A stretch of DNA of 64,000 nucleotides from SHZI01 sp963698405 (GTDB lineage: Bacteria; Pseudomonadota; Gammaproteobacteria; Steroidobacterales; GCA-2729495): contig CAVOQT010000002.1 in assembly GCA_963698405.1 (NCBI GenBank), forward strand, positions 434,001 to 498,000, in the 5' to 3' direction. The notes beneath the pieces are model-generated. The model had not been told where the DNA came from. It worked only from the letters and a program-made list of their open reading frames with translations, and ran no database searches. The number at the start of each line of letters is the position of its first letter. Position 1 is the stretch's first letter. Shown here one piece after another: positions 62,651-64,000 of this stretch. A program made the translations under genes and the position numbers.

Positions 62651-64000
62651 TTGCCGACTCTGCCGGATCTACATGCGTTTGTCGTCATGGGTCTTACCTG
62701 TGCGGCGCTGTACCTTTTTTCACGTGAGCATATCCGGGCCGAGGCGACCAGCCTGTGGGTGCTGCTTACGCTGGCCCTGATCTTCTATCTGTATCCCTAC
62801 GAGGACTTCCGGCCGGCGGACATCTTCGCCAACTTTGGTCACGAGGGGCTGGTTACCGTCTGTGCACTGATGGTGCTCGGGCAGGGGATCGACCGCACGG
62901 GTGCCATGCAGCCGGTGGTGACTGTACTCGCGCGTACCTGGATACAGCGACCGCGCTTTGCGCTGTTCGTGACGCTGGTCACCGCCTGGGCCACCAGCGG
63001 CTTCATCAACGACACGCCGCAGATCGTCATGCTGATTCCGGTGCTGGTGGCCTGTTCGTTGCGGGCCGGCAAGGCGCCGTCGAATGTTTTGCTGCCGATG
63101 GGCATGGCGGTTCTGCTCGGTGGCATGACGACGACCATCGGTTCCGGTACCAATATCCTCGCGGTCGGCATCGCCAGCGAATTCGGCATGTCGATCGGCA
63201 TGTTTGATTTCTTTGTGCCGGCTGCCGTCGGCGGGCTGGTTGGCCTGTTGTACCTGTGGCTCATCGCGCCCCGTCTGTTGCCGGTGCGCAAGCCGTTGAT
63301 GTCGGATGGTTCGCCACGGTTATTCAACGCGGTGTTGCATATTCGGGCCAGCGGTTTTGCAGCAGGTCGCACCTTGGCTGAAGTGCGCAAGCGTACCGGG
63401 GAGCGCATGCGTATCGACCGGATCAGCCGCGGTGACGGCCTGCTGCCGGTAAAGCAACCGTCTGTGCAGCTGCAGGCGGGCGATCGACTCTATGTGCGCG
63501 ATACGGCTGACAAGCTGAAGGAGTACGAGCGGCTGTTGGGCGCCACCCTGTACAACGCCAGTGACATCGACACGCCAGTGAGTGACAGCGTGCCGCTCGA
63601 CGAAGAAGGGCAGCAGCTGGCAGAGGCGGTGATCTCGCGTAGTTCCCCCTTGCACAATCGGACGCTGAACGCTGCGCATTTCAGCAAGCTCTACAACCTG
63701 GTGCCACTGGCCATCCATCGTTCGACGTCCGGCACAGATCTGAGTGAGGACCTGAGCAATATCCGCCTGCAGGCTGGCGATGTCCTGCTGGTGCAGGGAG
63801 CGCGCGATGCGATTGCCGAATTGCGCAGCAGCGGCTCCATGCTGGTACTCGATGGCACCATCGACCTGCCGCATACGGACCGTGCGCCATGGGCACTCGG
63901 AATTCTGTTGATGGTTGTGCTGGTGGCTGCTTTCGGGCTGCTGCCGATGTCCCTGTCGGCACTGGTCGGGGTGGCGGCGATGCTGGTGACGCGGTGCCTG
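62651..64000 (+). CDS. SLC13-type permease with TrkA-C domains (runs off the window)
   Basis: An open frame from a TTG at 62651 (AGGGGAG about 7 bases upstream) continues past the window end for 450 codons. It has N-terminal helices (LPTLPDLHAFVVMGLTCAAL), the transporter motifs VLGQGIDRTGAMQ and SGFINDTPQIVMLIPVLVAC, and MTTTIGSGTNILAVG. A cytosolic region with two TrkA-C/RCK_C-like units follows (VKQPSVQLQAGDRLYVRD and IRLQAGDVLLVQGARD). This is the SLC13/DASS-like or citrate-transporter family with RCK_C domains. The substrate is unknown. Confidence 0.88.
   Translation, partial: MPTLPDLHAFVVMGLTCAALYLFSREHIRAEATSLWVLLTLALIFYLYPYEDFRPADIFANFGHEGLVTVCALMVLGQGIDRTGAMQPVVTVLARTWIQRPRFALFVTLVTAWATSGFINDTPQIVMLIPVLVACSLRAGKAPSNVLLPMGMAVLLGGMTTTIGSGTNILAVGIASEFGMSIGMFDFFVPAAVGGLVGLLYLWLIAPRLLPVRKPLMSDGSPRLFNAVLHIRASGFAAGRTLAEVRKRTGERMRIDRISRGDGLLPVKQPSVQLQAGDRLYVRDTADKLKEYERLLGATLYNASDIDTPVSDSVPLDEEGQQLAEAVISRSSPLHNRTLNAAHFSKLYNLVPLAIHRSTSGTDLSEDLSNIRLQAGDVLLVQGARDAIAELRSSGSMLVLDGTIDLPHTDRAPWALGILLMVVLVAAFGLLPMSLSALVGVAAMLVTRCL

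Overview
The window looks like a high-G+C gammaproteobacterial chromosome, probably from the Xanthomonadales/Nevskiales/Steroidobacter side of the class. The evidence is the rhlB / trxA-rho neighbourhood, the purD-purH-fis ... prmA-accC-accB-aroQ-tlpA-dsbD / groESL neighbourhood, an Anbu proteasome cluster, Kdo kinase with other LPS genes, CIRCE-controlled groESL, TonB-dependent receptors, and REP units of the GTAGGAGCGGCTTCAGCC type. No rRNA, tRNA, CRISPR array or recognisable transposase or integrase gene was found.

Layout. 0-6.7 kb: alkyltransferase-like protein, glucokinase, a DUF1566 protein with a VPxPA sorting tail, an arsC-acr3 arsenic operon, YdcH, CysQ and the nucleotidase YrfG. 6.7-10.8 kb: MscS channel, circularly permuted ATP-grasp, alpha-E protein and Anbu protease, followed by a decayed second copy of yrfG. 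11-12.8 kb: a TetR-secreted protein-DoxX operon with a perfect 26-bp palindrome at the regulator start. 12.8-16.4 kb: RhlB, thioredoxin, Rho. 16.4-17.3 kb: a protein resembling red chlorophyll catabolite reductase. 17.3-21.5 kb: a lower-G+C segment (lipoprotein, dockerin-bearing putative metalloprotease, small membrane protein) lying between purD and a second, diverged copy of the purD 3' end. 21.5-32.5 kb: a long leftward core cluster for purine synthesis, Fis, PrmA, acetyl-CoA carboxylase, shikimate and thiol-redox functions. 32.6-34.8 kb: groESL with a sigma32-like promoter, CIRCE and terminator.

34.8-64 kb mixes intact core genes (glnE, hldD, a heptosyltransferase-like gene, kdkA, an LpxL-like acyltransferase, htpX, a D-2-hydroxyacid dehydrogenase, a PEP carboxylase homologue, an SLC13-type permease) with an accessory catabolic stretch (two TonB receptors, an FG-GAP/cytochrome lipoprotein, SDR, MFS, nitrilase-family hydrolase, secreted esterase). 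Seven genes here (tal, DUF418, both TonB receptors, SDR, MFS, a 7-TM protein) are broken by about twenty small frameshifts, while neighbouring genes totalling about 19 kb have none.

Most striking: twice in this window a gene (yrfG, purD) is followed by a block of cargo genes and then by a diverged copy of its own 3' end in the same orientation. This looks like insertion at gene 3' ends, yet no recombinase gene is visible. Other points of interest are the RCC-reductase-like protein, a PEP carboxylase homologue that appears to lack several active-site arginines, REP elements that supply stop codons, and a pair of uncharacterised 7-TM paralogues. All calls come from reading the sequence; no database search was run.
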